A stretch of 20,459 nt of DNA from Rhizophagus sp. LPA8_4_AMF (taxonomy: Eukaryota; Glomeromycota; Glomeromycetes; Glomerales; Glomeraceae): the NCBI GenBank assembly GCA_021464525.1, contig JADRCO010001304.1, positions 1-20,459 of the forward strand, in the 5' to 3' direction. The notes under the pieces are model-generated. The model ran no database searches. It was not told the DNA's origin and saw only the letters and a list, made by a program, of their open reading frames with translations. This document shows, one piece after another, positions 1-9,924 of the stretch; position 1 is the first letter of the stretch, and each line of letters begins with the position of its first letter. The position numbers and the translations under genes are program-made.

Positions 1-1327
1 TTTTTATGATTGATTATAAGATCACCCTTGTCATTAGTTTATTTTACTGTGTTACGGATTTACAATTATTATAAAGATTTCAACCCGTGAACTAGTAAAA
101 ATAAATTTTTTATGTGATAAAATCGGGTAGAGTCATATCGGCCCATATGGTTTGAATGATTGGTTATTTCATGTGTTACTATACGTTTGTGTTACAAGAT
201 AATTATTTTGACTTCACGTTATGTTCGATCAAATGTTCAAGGGGTTGATTGATTAAATATATTATTATTCTCTGCATTATATCCTTTTATATATAAAAAT
301 ACACGTGTCAATATTAAACCTTCATTAATTTGTCAACATCTGCATTAGGTTTCGTATCGTGACAATTTATCATCATTACACCGATCATTTATGACCATTA
401 AATACAGGCATTTTTATTTCTAATAATTAGTATAGAAGTAATATGTAAGCTTATGCATTTTGCAAATGACGTAATGTACGTAATTGTTAGTAGATATTAC
501 AGGTAATCTTTTCTTTTCTTTTGTTCCTTCTTGCATTTTTATTTTTACAAATATTTAATATATCAAGCTAACTAACTTAAAAAGGTAAGTAATGAATAAA
601 AGGGATTAATATAAAAAAGTTTATTTTAAACTAAACTTAACCGTTCTTTCTATACATATATATTGTATTGTATGGTTTCTTATTCTTCATTTTAGAATTT
701 ATTAATTCTAAAAATAACTCATCATAAGAACTCTCTAAATACACATTCTTTATTGGTTGATATTTTTAATAAAAAGCAAACTTTCGTGAGAGAGTTTCTT
801 ATTCCCGATTAGAACTCCTTTATGGTTGGTTAATAATCATCATGTGGAAGTCATGAGTTACAAGTAACACAAATTTTCATTAAGGAGGCTGACATATTTT
901 TTAAATATCTAAATTTTTTATTTTTTAAATACTAAAAGTAAAAACAATTTTTCATTCTTTCAATTTTAAAGAGTTAATTTCGAACCGAGGGATAAAAATT
1001 TCTTTGTAAAAATTTATTACAAAAGAATTTGTCATTCGCGATTCACAAATCTGCGCAAGAATATAATATGTACGCACATTTGTAATTCTACATGACTACA
1101 TTATAATAACAAATTAGATTAACGGATTTGGATATTTAAATAATGTAAGTACATGAACTATTTATGCACTCCAAACTTTGAAAAAAAAAGAAGAAAGAAT
1201 TATTATTTTAATTCTCACCTCTCTTTTCTTTCTTTCTTTCTTTTTCTTTTAAAAAAAAAAAATAATTATTATTAATATAAAATAATAATATTAATTTTTT
1301 TAAAAAAAATCAACTCCCACTCACAGT
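1..1327. other. Intergenic region upstream of the coiled-coil gene
   Basis: No open reading frame with coding character was found on either strand. The sequence is AT-rich with scattered T and A runs. The last 120 bases are distinctive: a CTTT-rich pyrimidine tract at about 1216-1250, then an A run, an (AAT/ATT)-rich stretch, and a T-run/A-run junction at about 1297-1309. The gene's ATG follows at 1328. Poly(dT:dA) tracts next to a start codon are typical of fungal nucleosome-poor promoters, so I infer the core promoter lies in about 1200-1327. No TATA position is asserted. Confidence 0.5.
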
Positions 1328-2221
1328 ATGTCATCATCATCAAATAGTAGTCTATTATTATCAACAGTTTTTACGGTAGGATTTATTGTTGGTGGAGTTG
1401 TTGTACGCTTTGTTGGTGTAAATGATAATAAAGGGTCTCAACAACAGATTTTAATTGATGATATTGAAGAAAAAGAAATAGATGATGATGATATTACTGT
1501 AGTAAGTTGTAAATATTGTTACAAAAAGCATCTTTCCAAATCATCATTTTCTTCTTTTTCGTCAAATTCATCCATATATTCATCTTACCAATCTTTATCG
1601 GATCCTTCTTTATCGGACTTCCTCACATCACCGGATTCATCAAATCCTTTTACATCAACTTACAATTTAATCACAAAATTAAATCAACTTCGTACATACC
1701 AAAAAAACTTGTACAAAAAACAGCAAGCATTCTATTCCGATACAATATCATTTAATCACCAATATAATTGTTTAATAACCGAAATAAATGTTTTTAAAGA
1801 TTATTCTCTTTTACAAATTTCTAAATCGAAAGAAAGATTGAATTTTTTACAACAAAAAATCAAATCGTTACAATATTCCTTTTTAAAAGGTATATCTACA
1901 TTAGAAAATATTGATATATCAGAAATTAATAATAATAAGAAATTTCAATTGGTTGAAATGAAATGGTTGGAAAATTTTAATGAAATATATAATGAAAAAT
2001 TAGATAATTATTTGAAGAATTTGGATGAAATGAAAAGGAGATTTAATGAATATGAACAAATAACATTGAAAGAGATTGAAGATTTAAAATATAAGATTGA
2101 TGAGTTAAAATGTGAGATTGGATTTTGTGGTGATGAAGAGACAATTAAAGAAATAAGACAAGAATTAAAATTTGGAGAGTTAACCAGTTTATTATATGAA
2201 AATGGTTTTATTGAAACATAA
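1328..2221 (+). CDS. Orphan single-pass membrane protein with long coiled coil (297 aa)
   Basis: This is an intronless frame of 297 codons, by far the longest uninterrupted one in the window. Residues 9-31 form a hydrophobic segment with a glycine zipper (GFIVGG at 18-23), fitting a membrane anchor or signal-anchor after a Ser-rich start. An acidic patch (44-56) and a CKYC pair (61-64) follow, then a Ser-rich linker (70-103). From about 112 to 270 the protein is Lys/Glu/Leu/Asn-rich with heptad-like spacing, consistent with a broken coiled coil. I do not recognise the family. A membrane-anchored tether or scaffold with a coiled-coil body is an inference from architecture only. The ATG was chosen because it is the first in frame and sits just after a promoter-like T/A tract junction. 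The stop is TAA. There is no sign of an intron, frameshift or transfer. Confidence 0.78.
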   Translation: MSSSSNSSLLLSTVFTVGFIVGGVVVRFVGVNDNKGSQQQILIDDIEEKEIDDDDITVVSCKYCYKKHLSKSSFSSFSSNSSIYSSYQSLSDPSLSDFLTSPDSSNPFTSTYNLITKLNQLRTYQKNLYKKQQAFYSDTISFNHQYNCLITEINVFKDYSLLQISKSKERLNFLQQKIKSLQYSFLKGISTLENIDISEINNNKKFQLVEMKWLENFNEIYNEKLDNYLKNLDEMKRRFNEYEQITLKEIEDLKYKIDELKCEIGFCGDEETIKEIRQELKFGELTSLLYENGFIET

Positions 2222-2230
2222 AAATTTAAT

Positions 2231-2325
2231 TTAAATAATTTGCTTTATAAATAATTTAGACTATAAATAATTTGGACTATTGGTAATTTGGACTATAAAT
2301 AATTTGGACTATAGTAATTTGGACT
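2231..2325. repeat. Short tandem repeats just after the coiled-coil gene
   Basis: Five to six imperfect copies of a 13-19 bp unit occur head to tail starting 10 bases after the stop codon. The core is TAATTTGGACTA, often preceded by TATAAA; one early copy reads TTTAGAC and the first is degenerate. The array ends at a T-run/A-run junction at about 2324-2345. It lies where the 3' UTR and polyadenylation region of the gene should be. Confidence 0.8.
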
Positions 2326-2345
2326 TTTTTTTAAAAAAAAAAAAA

Positions 2346-3458
2346 TTTATTCATTAGCTAATTATAATAACTGTTTATAGAGTTAAATATATACAACTTA
2401 TCTATCCTTGACTTTTATAGAATAATGCTAGAGTTTTTGAGTATAGACGTAATATAGTAGGAATTTGTCATATAATAATATCAAACATTAATATAAGTAA
2501 AAATTTTAAAATTGCGGGAAAGCAAATTTTAATACTGCGGTCTGTTCGTCTGTGCGGTATTATCTAATATAAAAAAAAAAATTTTTTTTTTTCTCTTCTT
2601 GATTGGTTACGTCTGTTTATAATTTGTCTTGTACTTTTCAGGCTTTTATCCTGTTTAAATCATTAGACACGATATAGAAATTTTGTATGAATTCAATCAT
2701 AATATGCAAAACGCACGTTTTTTCGAAGATCGGCTGAAAAAAAATAATAATTCTCATTTTCTCAGTTATTGATAGCGTTGTATGACAATTTCACAATACA
2801 AGAACGATGGATGGCTAAGAATGGTTTATCACATGATCAAATCTATTAAAACAATGACTTCATTATTTGAAAAAGGCCATAAAAAGATTTGAATTAAAAT
2901 TTTTCTATATCAGCCGTAATCTTTATTATAAGAAAGTTCAAACCTTATTATTTTAGTCTCACATTAAATTTATTTTTATATTATAAAACTTTTTATCTCA
3001 CCGCCCCTCTCTCTTTTTTTTTCCTAAATATATATAACGGAAATGAGTGGAAATGAATTTATTCGAGAAATATACCTGAATTAGGCATCGAAGGATAAAT
3101 TCTCGGTTATGTGTTGAACTTGAAAAGGAAATAAGCCACAAGTAATATAAGACAGTCACGTCGTAACTACTCGACCATTAACAATGATCTACACTGAAAC
3201 ACCAATAAAACTTGTTTGAACTTCTGTGATGAACCTTAAATTTTTACATATAAAAGATAATTAAAAAAAAATCATCAAACTATTACTTTTGTAAACCAAA
3301 TTTTTTAACGGTTTACTTATTATATTAACGAAGTCTCAAGACTGCTAACTTTTTTTTTTAAAAAAATATTTATATATTTTTTTTAATAATAATACTTTTT
3401 TTCTATTAAAAGTTTAAATATTATACACTTTTTATAGCATTTACTTTTTTCTTACACA
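2346..3458. other. Intergenic region between the two orphan membrane-protein genes
   Basis: No supported gene is present. An A-run/T-run junction (about 2568-2592) is a near-perfect homopolymer palindrome, and a second T/A junction lies at about 3350-3366. A C/T-rich stretch at 3000-3023 precedes AT-rich sequence. The last 100 bases before the ATG at 3459 are T/A-rich and probably carry the promoter of the next gene. Frames here are short and of low complexity. Confidence 0.45.
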
Positions 3459-4473
3459 ATGGACACGAACGTTTTTACGTCCGCAGTTATTGAAACTGAT
3501 GGCACACATATGGTTGAGTTTGCAAATAATTTACTAAAAACGCCAAATTTTTGGTTACTTTTAGTGGGAGCTTTTATTATTTGGGCTATGACGCGATATA
3601 TACCTGAACTAGTAAACGGTAATTACAAAAAAGGGTAAGTTACTGAAGGTTTTAAATCGTGGGTACATTTAAGCCTAAAATTTATCCCTTAGAAAAAAGT
3701 TTTTTCAACATCATTTAAAAATATTATCAATCAATCAGATCCCATATTCATACATCATCAATACATCGATATCGTCACCGTAAAATAAAAAGATCTTCGT
3801 CAAGAACAAGATACTTTGAAGATAAGCAAAGAGAAGAAGGTAGTTCACAAAATAAAACAACTAAATCAATATCACACAGTTCATCATTACAAAGTAATAA
3901 AAGTCCATTACAGTCAAAAAGTGCATACGCAAATTCTACACCAGATTTCGTTCCACTTTCTGAATCGATTCAATGTGCTCCTCCTTCTCCCCCACATTTC
4001 AAAACTCCATCAAGAATTGTCCCCACAAATTTTGGAAGTGAAATTAAATTAAAATTAATGACCAGTGAAGACAAGGCTTTACGCTTATCAAGTAAGCAAC
4101 ATTTTTGTAATTCATTTTAAAATTAGTTCATTAAAAATTGGAATCGAATTAAACATTTTTTTTTTTTCTTTTTTTAGATATGAGGGAACAACACATGAAA
4201 TTTAGACCAACAATAAGTTCAGGACTTAATCCTATTCGTCGATGTGAGCTTGGTCAACGAAGTTCGGTTGGAGTACTCTCATCTCGTTATCTCGCAGATG
4301 TAAAAATGGATATTGGATATAATGAAGATGTATGATTGATAGTTGGTGTATTTGATAAAATGTACTTTAATTAATCACATCATATATTAAAAGTTTTATT
4401 TTTTGATAAACAGCAAAGGAAGAATATTATATGGGCTGCAGGAAATCGTAATGAACATTATTCTCAAGCTTGA
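3459..4473 (+). CDS. Orphan single-pass membrane protein, four exons (246 aa)
   Basis: My exon model is 3459-3634, 3739-4091, 4178-4329 and 4414-4473. Introns are 104, 86 and 84 nt with donors GTAAGT, GTAAGC and GTATGA and acceptors CAG, TAG and CAG. All junctions keep one frame for 246 codons ending in TGA. An upstream AG at about 3690 in intron 1 would lead to a stop, so the CAG at 3738 is preferred. Residues about 29-46 are hydrophobic (FWLLLVGAFIIWAM), giving one membrane span after a short N-terminus. The remainder is hydrophilic: a His/Arg/Lys/Ser-rich stretch (59-105), a Pro-rich PPSPP patch, and a conserved-looking C-terminal part containing FRPTISSGLNPIRR. I do not recognise the family; it may be lineage-specific. 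The exon structure rests on splice consensus and frame, not on transcripts. Confidence 0.75.
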
Positions 4474-5309
4474 AGAATTTGATTCATGAAATGTTGAAAA
4501 TTATTGAGATAAAGAAATGGTATTTCTTTGGATTTTATTAGTTAAAGTATTAATCATTAATGAATATTATGAATATTAACTGATTTTACCCTATTTTTTT
4601 TACATAAATTGTTCTTGCCATCAGTTCTTCACGATCATTTTTTTTTTTTTTTTTTAAAAAAAAAACATATATATATACACATATATATTTACTTGAAAAA
4701 TGAATACTCAGCTAATTATTAATTATAATTAATTATATTGATTTCTTGAAGATTGGATTTATTGATCAATTTGATTGAAGAGAATTGAAGTAAGTTGATG
4801 CGGGTAATGGTTTATTCACCAAAGAAATTCATTTTTGCTTCATTGATGCAAATAGATATAAATTCAATGACCGAGAATATGAAAAAATCCGTCTATTCTC
4901 ATGAAGTCATAATCTGGAGATCAATAAGTTGTAGTGAGCATCCATCCATTTACGTTAAGAAACAACATATATATGTATATAATAAATATATATATAAAAT
5001 AAAAGTAGAGAAGAAAATTTTTCTTGCATATTTTTCATAGATAGCATTGATCATTATATAAAAACAACATTTAAGCCATTTAGGTGTATTCGATTAGATT
5101 GAGTGACTAAAGACGAAATAATTATATTGACGAGATATCTTATTTTTATTTTAGTTTGGGATAAGAACTCGAAAGTTGTTAAAGTTGTTTTTTCCTCAAA
5201 TCAAATATATTTAACTTAGCGTTAAATTTAATATTATGATAAAACTAACAGTTTATCAACTAAATTTGGTTTAAGTATAAGTGAATTAACTAAATTAAGT
5301 ATAATATTT
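4474..5309. other. Intergenic region with long T/A tract junction
   Basis: The 3' region of the preceding gene is followed by a T17/A10-type junction at about 4639-4665, then ATATAT-rich sequence. An 81-codon frame at 4795-5040 lacks coding character (see rejected items). I see no gene. The duplicated Myb unit begins at the end of this stretch. Confidence 0.45.
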
Positions 5310-6640
5310 CGGAGTTGTCGCAGGGGTGGTGAAACAGCTTAATGCCACCTTACACCACGTAGTATTACTCCCCCAAAAAATTATGTATAATAATTAGAAT
5401 ATTCTTATGTCGTGTTATATTAAGGGGTATAACATATAAACAGTCGCTTAACTAGAATGAAGAATTAGAAGTAAATGAACCACCTTTTTAAATCACATGT
5501 AATACGTTGCTTATTGTTTAGCCACATCATTGTCCAGACAAAGTACTTTTGTCAAAATAACAATCATGTGTTCCAAACATTACAAAATTGGTTAATTCAA
5601 TGAATGAAAGTTAAAAAATCCGTAGGCGTACTAATTTAGGTTAAAAGAAAATATTTATGAGCAACAAGAGAAAAAAATATTTGATGTTATTCTTGTTTTC
5701 TATAGTTCATTATTTGTCAAATTATGTAGTAATTTTCATTTTCCGTATTTTCCATAGAAAAATTTTTTTCTATTACCACAACTGATCCATGCTAAGTGCT
5801 AATCATAATTGGGATGAAACCATATAAATACCTTTCCAAAAAAAAATCTATATAAATTTTTTTTTTCCATAGTTTAGTCACCACTCTTTCTTTATTCCTT
5901 AGATATTTAAATAACCAAACCATTAAATTTTCGTGTACTAAAGAATTCAAATGTATATAATTGTTACTCTTTCACGACTTTATCATTTATAAGATTGCAA
6001 AGTAATAAGAACACAAGTATTTGAAATGAGAGAAAATTCTCAGTCCATTAAAATTATAAAAGAACATAAGATAAACTTGTAAATGGATAGAAGTTAAATT
6101 GAAATGTAGTACTGCGCATTTCTCAAAAAGAAAAAAAATCTTCGATATAACGTAAGAATTTCACGTGCATCTATTAATCCGTTTATTATTTTACTTTAAT
6201 CGTTTCTATTTAATTTTTATAGGAAGACGATCGCATTCATGAAGTAGAACGAAATGAATCTTTTTACCCAAATCATCAACATATCTTGGGAGATTATTAT
6301 TGAAGAAGCAATGCAGATTCATACAGCAAACAATGTTGAAAAGATAAATTTTAATTCATCCGCTTGTTGATATATGCGAAATAATGTCATGACACATTTT
6401 CATTACTCTTTTTTTTTCACATTTTTTATCACTTGAATAATGGCAATTAGTTTTTTCATTGTTCCCGAAACTGTTTATCTTTAATAATTTTTTCCTTTTC
6501 CTTTTTAGTTAACAAATTCCCCTGATGAAGAAGAAAGATTCATTATACAAATGAGACAAAATGAGTTCAACACATTAATTCTTCGAAAAATTGTCTGGGT
6601 GTACACCTTTAATTATCTTTCATTAAGGTGAAAGTCAAAG
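5310..6640 (+). pseudogene. Decayed tandem copy A of the Myb-like gene with its upstream region
   Basis: This stretch parallels the intact Myb unit that follows, at an offset of about 1.33 kb. The upstream part (GGAGTTGTCGCAGGGG..., AAATCACATGTAATACGTTGC) and the exons both match. The start equivalent is ATG at 6026. Exon 2 equivalent begins after TATAG at 6225 (EDDRIHEVERNESFYPNHQ...), but inserted bases frameshift it into a TGA near the conserved IEEAM segment. The donor after that exon is changed from GGTAAT to GATAAA, and the 23-nt exon carrying the WTNHLNN tryptophan is lost. Exon 4 equivalent, after TTTAG at about 6509, hits a TGA within six codons. The copy ends in the exon 4 region and runs straight into the next unit's upstream sequence. 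No functional product is expected. Confidence 0.85.
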
Positions 6641-7547
6641 TTAAGGTTTAGGAGTTGTTGCAGGGGCAAAAAAGTGGTGAAACAGTTTTGCTACCTTACA
6701 CTACTTAATCTTACCCTCCCCTGCTTCCCCCAAAAATATTATGTATGTCGTGTTATATTTAGTGTACAAACTTACACCCCTTTCAAATCACATGTATTAC
6801 GTTGCTTGTTTACAATAGCTTTCAAAAAACATATAACAATCATCATATTCACGCATTGTCACTTTTTGAGGGATTAAAATTGAAATTGAAAACTTAAATT
6901 ACGTAATTTTCAATCATTTTACAATGTTTTTTGGGAATTTAATTGCAAACATTCCAAAAATGGGTAATTCTATGGGCCGGAGTCTATAAATCCGCTTAGA
7001 TATACTAGTTAAGTTAAAAGAAAATATTATATATATATTTATGAGCAAAAAGATATTTGCTTCAGTCCATTATTACCGCAGTAGTCTCTATTATTTTCCA
7101 TACAGAAACTTCGTATAGAATAAATTTGAATGAAACAACGAAATAATTTTCTCAAGGTTTTTTTCCTAACACAAAGTTATCAACAGATCCAATGATCTTG
7201 CAACGTTAAACACTAACCATATTTGGATACCGTTGAAAGGAGAAATTAATATAAATACCAGGGAAATTTTTTTTTTCCAAAAAATAAAAATTTTTTAAAA
7301 GACCAGTAACTCAGCCACCAACACTTTTTCACTTTTTTTTTTTGCGGTTAAAAATTAATCAATAAAATTTTAATACCAATTCATTAAATATTATAAATTC
7401 ACTTTTATATTTTATAAAATTTTTTTCTTTTTTTTTTTTGTGTACTTAAGAATTCACTAGTTCCACCTCATATAAAAAAAAACTTCACTATAATTAGATC
7501 ATAAAGTTATAAGCGTACAAAGTATTTAATCATAAAGCGTTTAGAAA
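6641..7547 (+). promoter_or_regulatory. Upstream region of the intact Myb-like gene, shared with copy A
   Basis: The 900 bases before the ATG are the better-preserved counterpart of 5310-6025. A GC-rich inverted pair GCAGGGG (6660-6666) / CCCCTGC (6718-6724) encloses the GTGGTGAAACAG motif that both copies share. Farther down are T-rich tracts (about 7269-7300, 7324-7342, 7405-7440). The promoter is inferred to be in the last few hundred bases. The 67-codon frame at 6674-6877 is not supported as a gene. Confidence 0.4.
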
Positions 7548-8263
7548 ATGAGCGATAACCTTACGACTTATATCAAAGGACCTTGGAATAATCTTGTAAG
7601 TTGAAGTGAATAGGCGTTAAATTGAAGTTTAATACTGCGCATTTATCAAAACCTTATAAGAATTTCTTTCACGTGCATTTAAGCCGTTAGTTGATATTTG
7701 TACTTATTTTCATTTTGGTTTATAGGAAGACGAAAAAATTCGTAGGGAAGTAGAACAATATAAAACTCTTTATCCAAACCAACAAATATCTTGGAAATTT
7801 ATTGAAGAAGCAATGCAAAATCGTACTGCAAAGCAATGCCGAGAAAGGTAATTTTAATTTAATCCGTTTGTTGATGTATGCGAAATAATGTCATGGCGCA
7901 TTTTTATATCCATACTTTTTTCTCACGTTTTTATTAGATGGACCAATCACTTAAATAACGGTAATTAGTTTTTATCATATTACTACTTAAAATCGTTCTG
8001 TAATTAATATTTCCTATATTTCCTTTTTTTCTTTTCCCTTATCCTTTTAAGTTAATAAATCGCCGTTAACCGTAGAAGAAGAGAGACTTATTTTACAATT
8101 GAGAGACGACGATCGCAACATAAGTTACGTTCAAATCTCCGAAAAGTTACCTGGGCGTACGCCTTTAATTATCAAAAATTTCATTTATAGAGAAAGAATT
8201 AAGGCAAAGAAATCTACCATAAGGATCCGTCAACTTATGTCTATTAATTATATTAATAACTAA
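7548..8263 (+). CDS. Two-repeat Myb-like DNA-binding protein (134 aa)
   Basis: Exons are 7548-7595, 7726-7847, 7938-7960 (only 23 nt) and 8052-8263, with introns of 130, 90 and 91 nt. All junctions are GT-AG and keep one frame to TAA. The protein is almost entirely two Myb/SANT repeats. Repeat 1 (about 10-62) has the Trp triad W13, W39 and W58 and a classical recognition helix, NRTAKQCRERWTNHL. Repeat 2 (about 66-118) starts SPLTVEEERLI and ends LPGRTPLIIKNFIYRERIK, with Leu/Tyr/Phe in place of Trp. Myb repeats of this kind bind DNA in the nucleus, usually as transcription factors; here no activation domain is present, and only a short basic tail follows (115-134). Decayed copies lie on both sides, so this is the surviving member of a local duplication. 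Domain assignment is firm; target genes are unknown. Confidence 0.88.
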
Positions 8264-8733
8264 TATAAAGTAAAATGGGTTTTTCGTGGGATTCAAGAAT
8301 TTTGGATATTTTTTTTTTTCAAATTGACGAACAATTTACGGACAATCTCTATTCATGAACAATCAAAAAAAGAATTAGAACTTGCGTCTTATTGTATTAT
8401 ACTTTTTATTTACGTACCATATATTTAATGTATATTTATAGGAGAAATTATTATTATTCATATCTTTTCTTTTTCTTTCTGTATATTAGACTTGTAAAAT
8501 TAATTTTTTATCATTAACAACATCATTTCTTTGTACATCTTTCTATTAATTCATCATTTAAATTTCCATTTAATTTCTTTTGTAAATTTTTCATTTTACT
8601 TCTCAATACGAAAATGATAACTTTAAATGGAAGCGATGATGTATTTATTTTGATCACAGGTACATAAGAATTAATATAGAAAAAGATAGTCAATGCATTC
8701 TTTTAGATTTGTATTTGATATTTAACATATAAC

Positions 8734-8766
8734 AAAAAAAAAAAAAAAAAAATAATAAAATAATAA

Positions 8767-8800
<34 letters not shown>

Positions 8801-8821
8801 ATAAAATAATAAATAAATAAA
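8734..8821. repeat. Duplicated A-tract plus AATAATAAAATAATAAATA block
   Basis: Two consecutive copies of the same arrangement are visible: a long A run followed by ATAATAAAATAATAAATA. The first A run starts at 8734 and the second occupies about 8769-8798. It looks like tandem slippage of a poly(A)-ended sequence. A retroposon tail is possible, but no body with target-site duplication was found next to it. Confidence 0.75.
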
Positions 8822-8954
8822 TTGGATTCTATTAGATTTTATTAGAATATCACTTTAATCCTTCTATACATGAACAATTTACAAAGGTAACTAATTGCTT
8901 CAAGCCTACTTCTAAGCTAAAGTATAATATATTTGGAATATTACAGGAACATTA

Positions 8955-9059
8955 TTAGTTCATACCATTACCAGACACGATCATTGTCGTTTTCGATTTC
9001 ATCAAATCGTGAATAACTCTTAAACTTTCTGGTGCATAATTGTTTTCGTTCTCTTGCAT
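8955..9059 (-). pseudogene. Short coding-like fragment, possibly a remnant of a last exon
   Basis: On the - strand a 34-codon frame runs from ATG at 9059 to TAA at 8955 and begins MQENENNYAPESLRVIHDL. Its composition is less AT-biased and more protein-like than its surroundings. The frame is closed by a stop four codons before the ATG, and no convincing pyrimidine-rich acceptor precedes it. I do not recognise it. It could be a tiny gene, a last-exon remnant or chance. Confidence 0.25.
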
Positions 9060-9380
9060 AAATTTTATTTGTTAAAAAGTAATTATATAAATTACTTTTA
9101 GTAATTAAGCCTATATATTAGTATAGATTTAAAATTAGGTATATTTTATTTTATTTTATCAAATTCATAAAATGCGTCTTATGGCTCCTATCTTTTTCTT
9201 CAAAAGAAATTGTGTCAATATGTGGAAACATTACGTCATGCTTAAAGTCCTAAATAATGGATTTTTGCATTTCTAAAATTAGTATGTACTATAAAATTTG
9301 GCCGAAAATTAGTAACATGATACCTTAATTTGATGTGAACAAAATAGGAAGTTAGTATTACTATTTATTTTCTGAGAAGT

Positions 9381-9924
9381 CATGTCATACTATTTATATT
9401 CTTAGAAGTTTTAGAAGGTTTATAAATACAAATAAAAGGCAGCTTATCTTACCATTTATATTCCTAGAAAATAAATAGGATGACAACGTGAAAAATACTC
9501 ATTTTTTTTTTATGAGGAACCGATATTTCAATTATATCTTATATCTTTGTTTATTGCATCTTCAAGAAAGTTAAAGAGATGATGTTTCTACTTATTTAAA
9601 AACCTTACCTTCAATAATTTGTGATTTAAATGGGAATTTGCACAAGAACGATAGCGTAATCGATAAGGATCACGCACTCGCACTTCCACGGAGATTACCG
9701 ACCTATGGCTCAAAATATTTGATTTAAAATATTCCAAATTTATCCAAATGTCTTACTCTGATGAAACTTTTACCTTTTAAAATTATATAAACAATTCAAT
9801 TTATTGGTTGAATAAAATTAGGGTCTTAGCCTTACATTTATATACATTCTATACTTAATAAATAAAAAAAATTTTAAGTATATATAATATTTTATAATAC
9901 ATTATAAATTAATGGATAAAGATT
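9381..9924. repeat. Segment duplicated at 12217-12540 (source-like, longer copy)
   Basis: This stretch lies between Myb gene B and the 3' end of the inverted 7TM pseudogene. Its landmarks recur in the same order and orientation at 12217-12540: TTCTTAGAAG, ATATTCCTAGAAAAT, CCACGGAGATTACCGACC, ATCCAAAATGTCTT-like, AAATTATATAAACAATT, TTAGCCTTACATTTA and GATTTC..CATATTTGAA. The shorter copy lacks some internal pieces. The segment includes the tRNA-like remnant listed separately. Confidence 0.8.
9646..9712 (+). tRNA. Degenerate tRNA-like (Arg-type) remnant
   Basis: The stretch ATAGCGTAATCGATAAGG resembles the D-arm/box A part of fungal tRNA-Arg genes (ATGGCCTAATGGATAAGG type). It is followed by GCACTCGCACTTCCA and GGAGATTACCGACC, in the order expected of an anticodon arm and variable/T region. 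Stems do not close properly and there is no intact GGTTCGA box B, so this is not a working tRNA. It could be a pseudo-tRNA or the head of a tRNA-derived SINE. The second half recurs at about 12299-12330 in the duplicated segment. Confidence 0.3.

Larger units (their letters stand above)
8264..9380. other. Intergenic region after the Myb-like gene
   Basis: No full gene is evident. It contains the 3' UTR of the Myb gene, a pyrimidine-rich stretch (about 8460-8600), a duplicated poly(A)/AATAAT tract (8734-8821) and a short - strand frame at 8955-9059 listed separately. Myb copy C retains the first about 80 bases of this region and then jumps to the equivalent of about 9395, so the interior was deleted there. 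Confidence 0.45.

Noticed and set aside
1516..1755. 79-codon + strand frame inside the coiled-coil gene
   Set aside because: It is a shadow in another frame of the 297-codon gene, Phe/Ile-rich without a motif.
3816..4052. 78-codon + strand frame in the second orphan gene
   Set aside because: It lies inside exon 2 of the spliced gene in a different frame; the spliced frame explains the region with good junctions.
4795..5040. 81-codon + strand frame after the second orphan gene
   Set aside because: It starts inside a simple AT-rich 3' region, ends in YIYIYK-type low complexity, and has no recognisable domain.
6674..6877. 67-codon + strand frame in the Myb upstream region
   Set aside because: The same stretch in duplicate copy A does not conserve the frame, so it is promoter-side sequence.
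9171..9275. Short + strand frame MRLMAPIFFFKRNC...
   Set aside because: 34 codons only, AT-rich composition, no neighbours or motif; probably chance.
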